Positions 33,623 to 34,386 of a stretch of 34,386 nt of DNA are shown here, piece after piece. The stretch spans positions 1-34,386 of the forward strand of contig JACMNN010000061.1 of the NCBI GenBank assembly GCA_014378555.1, given 5' to 3'. The position numbers and the translations under genes are program-made. The stretch is from Burkholderiales bacterium (GTDB taxonomy: Bacteria > Pseudomonadota > Gammaproteobacteria > Burkholderiales > Casimicrobiaceae). The notes below the pieces were generated by a model that was not told the DNA's origin, did not search any database, and was given only the letters and a program-made list of their open reading frames with translations. The first letter of the stretch is position 1. Every line of letters starts with the position of its first letter.

Positions 33623-34279
33623 GTGATTAAAAGGTACTTACTCGCAGGCATGTTGGTGTTAGTGCCCATTGGCATCACCATTTGGGTGCTGCATTTTTTG
33701 ATCACTTCGCTCGATCAAACCATTCTGCTGCTGCCCGCACACTGGCGTCCCACGTGGGACGGCAGTCTGATCCCCGGCTTCGGCATCATCCTCGCGTTCG
33801 GTCTGCTGTTTGTCACCGGCGCGGTTGCCAGCAACGTCTTTGGCAAACAGGCGGTCAGGGCGTGGGACAACCTAGTTGCCCGCATTCCAGTCGTCGGCGG
33901 CATCTACAAAAGCATCAAGCAACTGAGCGACCCGGTGTTGTCAGAAAACGGCCAGGCGTTCAGCAAAGCCGTGCTCATCGAGTTTCCGCATCCGGGCTAT
34001 CACTCCATTGCGTTTTTGACCAATAAGGTCGAAGGCGAGGTCGCCTCAAAACTCGGCGACGATCACGTCGCGGTGTACATACCCACCACGCCCAATCCTA
34101 CCGGTGGCTACATGCTGCTGGTGCCAAGGTCGCGCATGATGGCGCTCGACATGACGGTCGATCAGGCGCTCAAATACATCATCTCGATGGGCGTCGCCGC
34201 CCCGCCAAATGGCTCCTATGGCTCCTATGGCAGTTTTGCCAGCGCCGTCCCACCGGTATTGCCCGAGCTACGAAATTGA
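33623..34279 (+). CDS. DUF502 membrane protein
   Basis: 218-residue protein, annotated from GTG at 33623 (IKRYLLAGMLVLVPIGITIW after the start). Two membrane helices: about 5-27 and 52-75 (LIPGFGIILAFGLLFVTGAV). The soluble part has the family blocks IPVVGGIYKSIKQLSDPVL, VLIEFPHPGYHSIAFLTNK and YIPTTPNPTGGYMLLVPRS, all typical of DUF502. The last 25 residues contain a SYGSYGSF repeat. Function unknown; it is usually placed between fmdB and aspS and is probably in an operon with them. The start has no ATG choice nearby that preserves the first helix. Confidence 0.92.
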   Translation: MIKRYLLAGMLVLVPIGITIWVLHFLITSLDQTILLLPAHWRPTWDGSLIPGFGIILAFGLLFVTGAVASNVFGKQAVRAWDNLVARIPVVGGIYKSIKQLSDPVLSENGQAFSKAVLIEFPHPGYHSIAFLTNKVEGEVASKLGDDHVAVYIPTTPNPTGGYMLLVPRSRMMALDMTVDQALKYIISMGVAAPPNGSYGSYGSFASAVPPVLPELRN

Positions 34280-34358
34280 TCGGGTGAGCTGCGCGCTGAT
34301 AGGGCGAATGCAGCTCTCCCGAACCAAAACCGAACACTGTCATTGCCCATTTTTGTAG

Positions 34359-34381
34359 TACCGGCGTAGGTCGGTATTTTT
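34359..34381 (+). terminator. Possible weak terminator after the DUF502 gene
   Basis: TACCG at 34359-34363 can pair with CGGTA at 34372-34376, followed by TTTTT. The stem is short (5 bp), so it is a weak candidate. If aspS normally follows in this operon, the hairpin may instead be an upstream leader element; the window ends here. Confidence 0.3.
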
Positions 34382-34386
34382 CTCCC

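Overview
The window looks like a chromosome segment of a beta-proteobacterium, most likely Burkholderiales or a close relative. The GC content is moderate to high. The order fmdB-like zinc ribbon then DUF502 protein, glutamine-dependent NAD synthetase beside a divergent FemAB/GNAT-like gene, and a CoA-thioester aromatic pathway with a Liv-type transporter all fit that group, as do the dispersed short palindromic repeats (REP/MITE-like). This placement is inferred from gene content only; there is no rRNA or tRNA gene here.

Layout: 1-693 is the 5' part of tldD (minus strand, cut by the window edge). 694-988 is a repeat-rich spacer. 989-1885 is a Tat-exported dienelactone hydrolase. 2008-6768 (minus) is a complete branched-chain-amino-acid/aromatic-acid type ABC importer: binding protein, LivH, a LivM-LivG fusion, and LivF. 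6899-7706 holds mscL and a PII protein gene. 7838-14434 (minus) is a catabolic cluster that reads best as aerobic 2-aminobenzoate (anthranilate) degradation through CoA thioesters: a bifunctional monooxygenase/old-yellow-enzyme reductase, a MarR regulator, an atypical crotonase, an aryl-CoA ligase and a RidA-family protein. 14675-15456 (plus) is a MntA/HepT toxin-antitoxin pair. 15548-17457 (minus) is nadE followed by a small EF-Tu-domain-III-like gene. 17571-20546 (plus) has a FemAB/GNAT-like gene, a histone-deacetylase-family hydrolase and a crotonase. 20749-21509 (minus) has glyoxalase I and a ribbon-helix-helix protein. 21568-25935 (minus) is a periplasmic oxidation module: GMC oxidoreductase, gluconate-dehydrogenase subunit 3-like protein, cytochrome c and a sorbosone-dehydrogenase-like beta-propeller protein. 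26350-28739 has a PfkB sugar kinase and an amidase. 29138-30701 is a fimbrial-type chaperone with a probable secreted subunit and degenerate flanks. 31199-32986 is an SPFH/NfeD pair. 33224-34279 (plus) is fmdB-like and DUF502.

The most unusual feature is inside the bifunctional monooxygenase/reductase gene. Between its two catalytic domains lie four in-frame copies of a palindromic REP-like element, each followed by a copy of the first strand of the reductase domain (period 219, 219 and 186 bp). About 208 residues have been added without breaking the frame. Related REP/MITE-like sequences occur elsewhere in the window, some of them supplying the 3' ends of genes, so these repeats appear to be remodelling coding sequences here.
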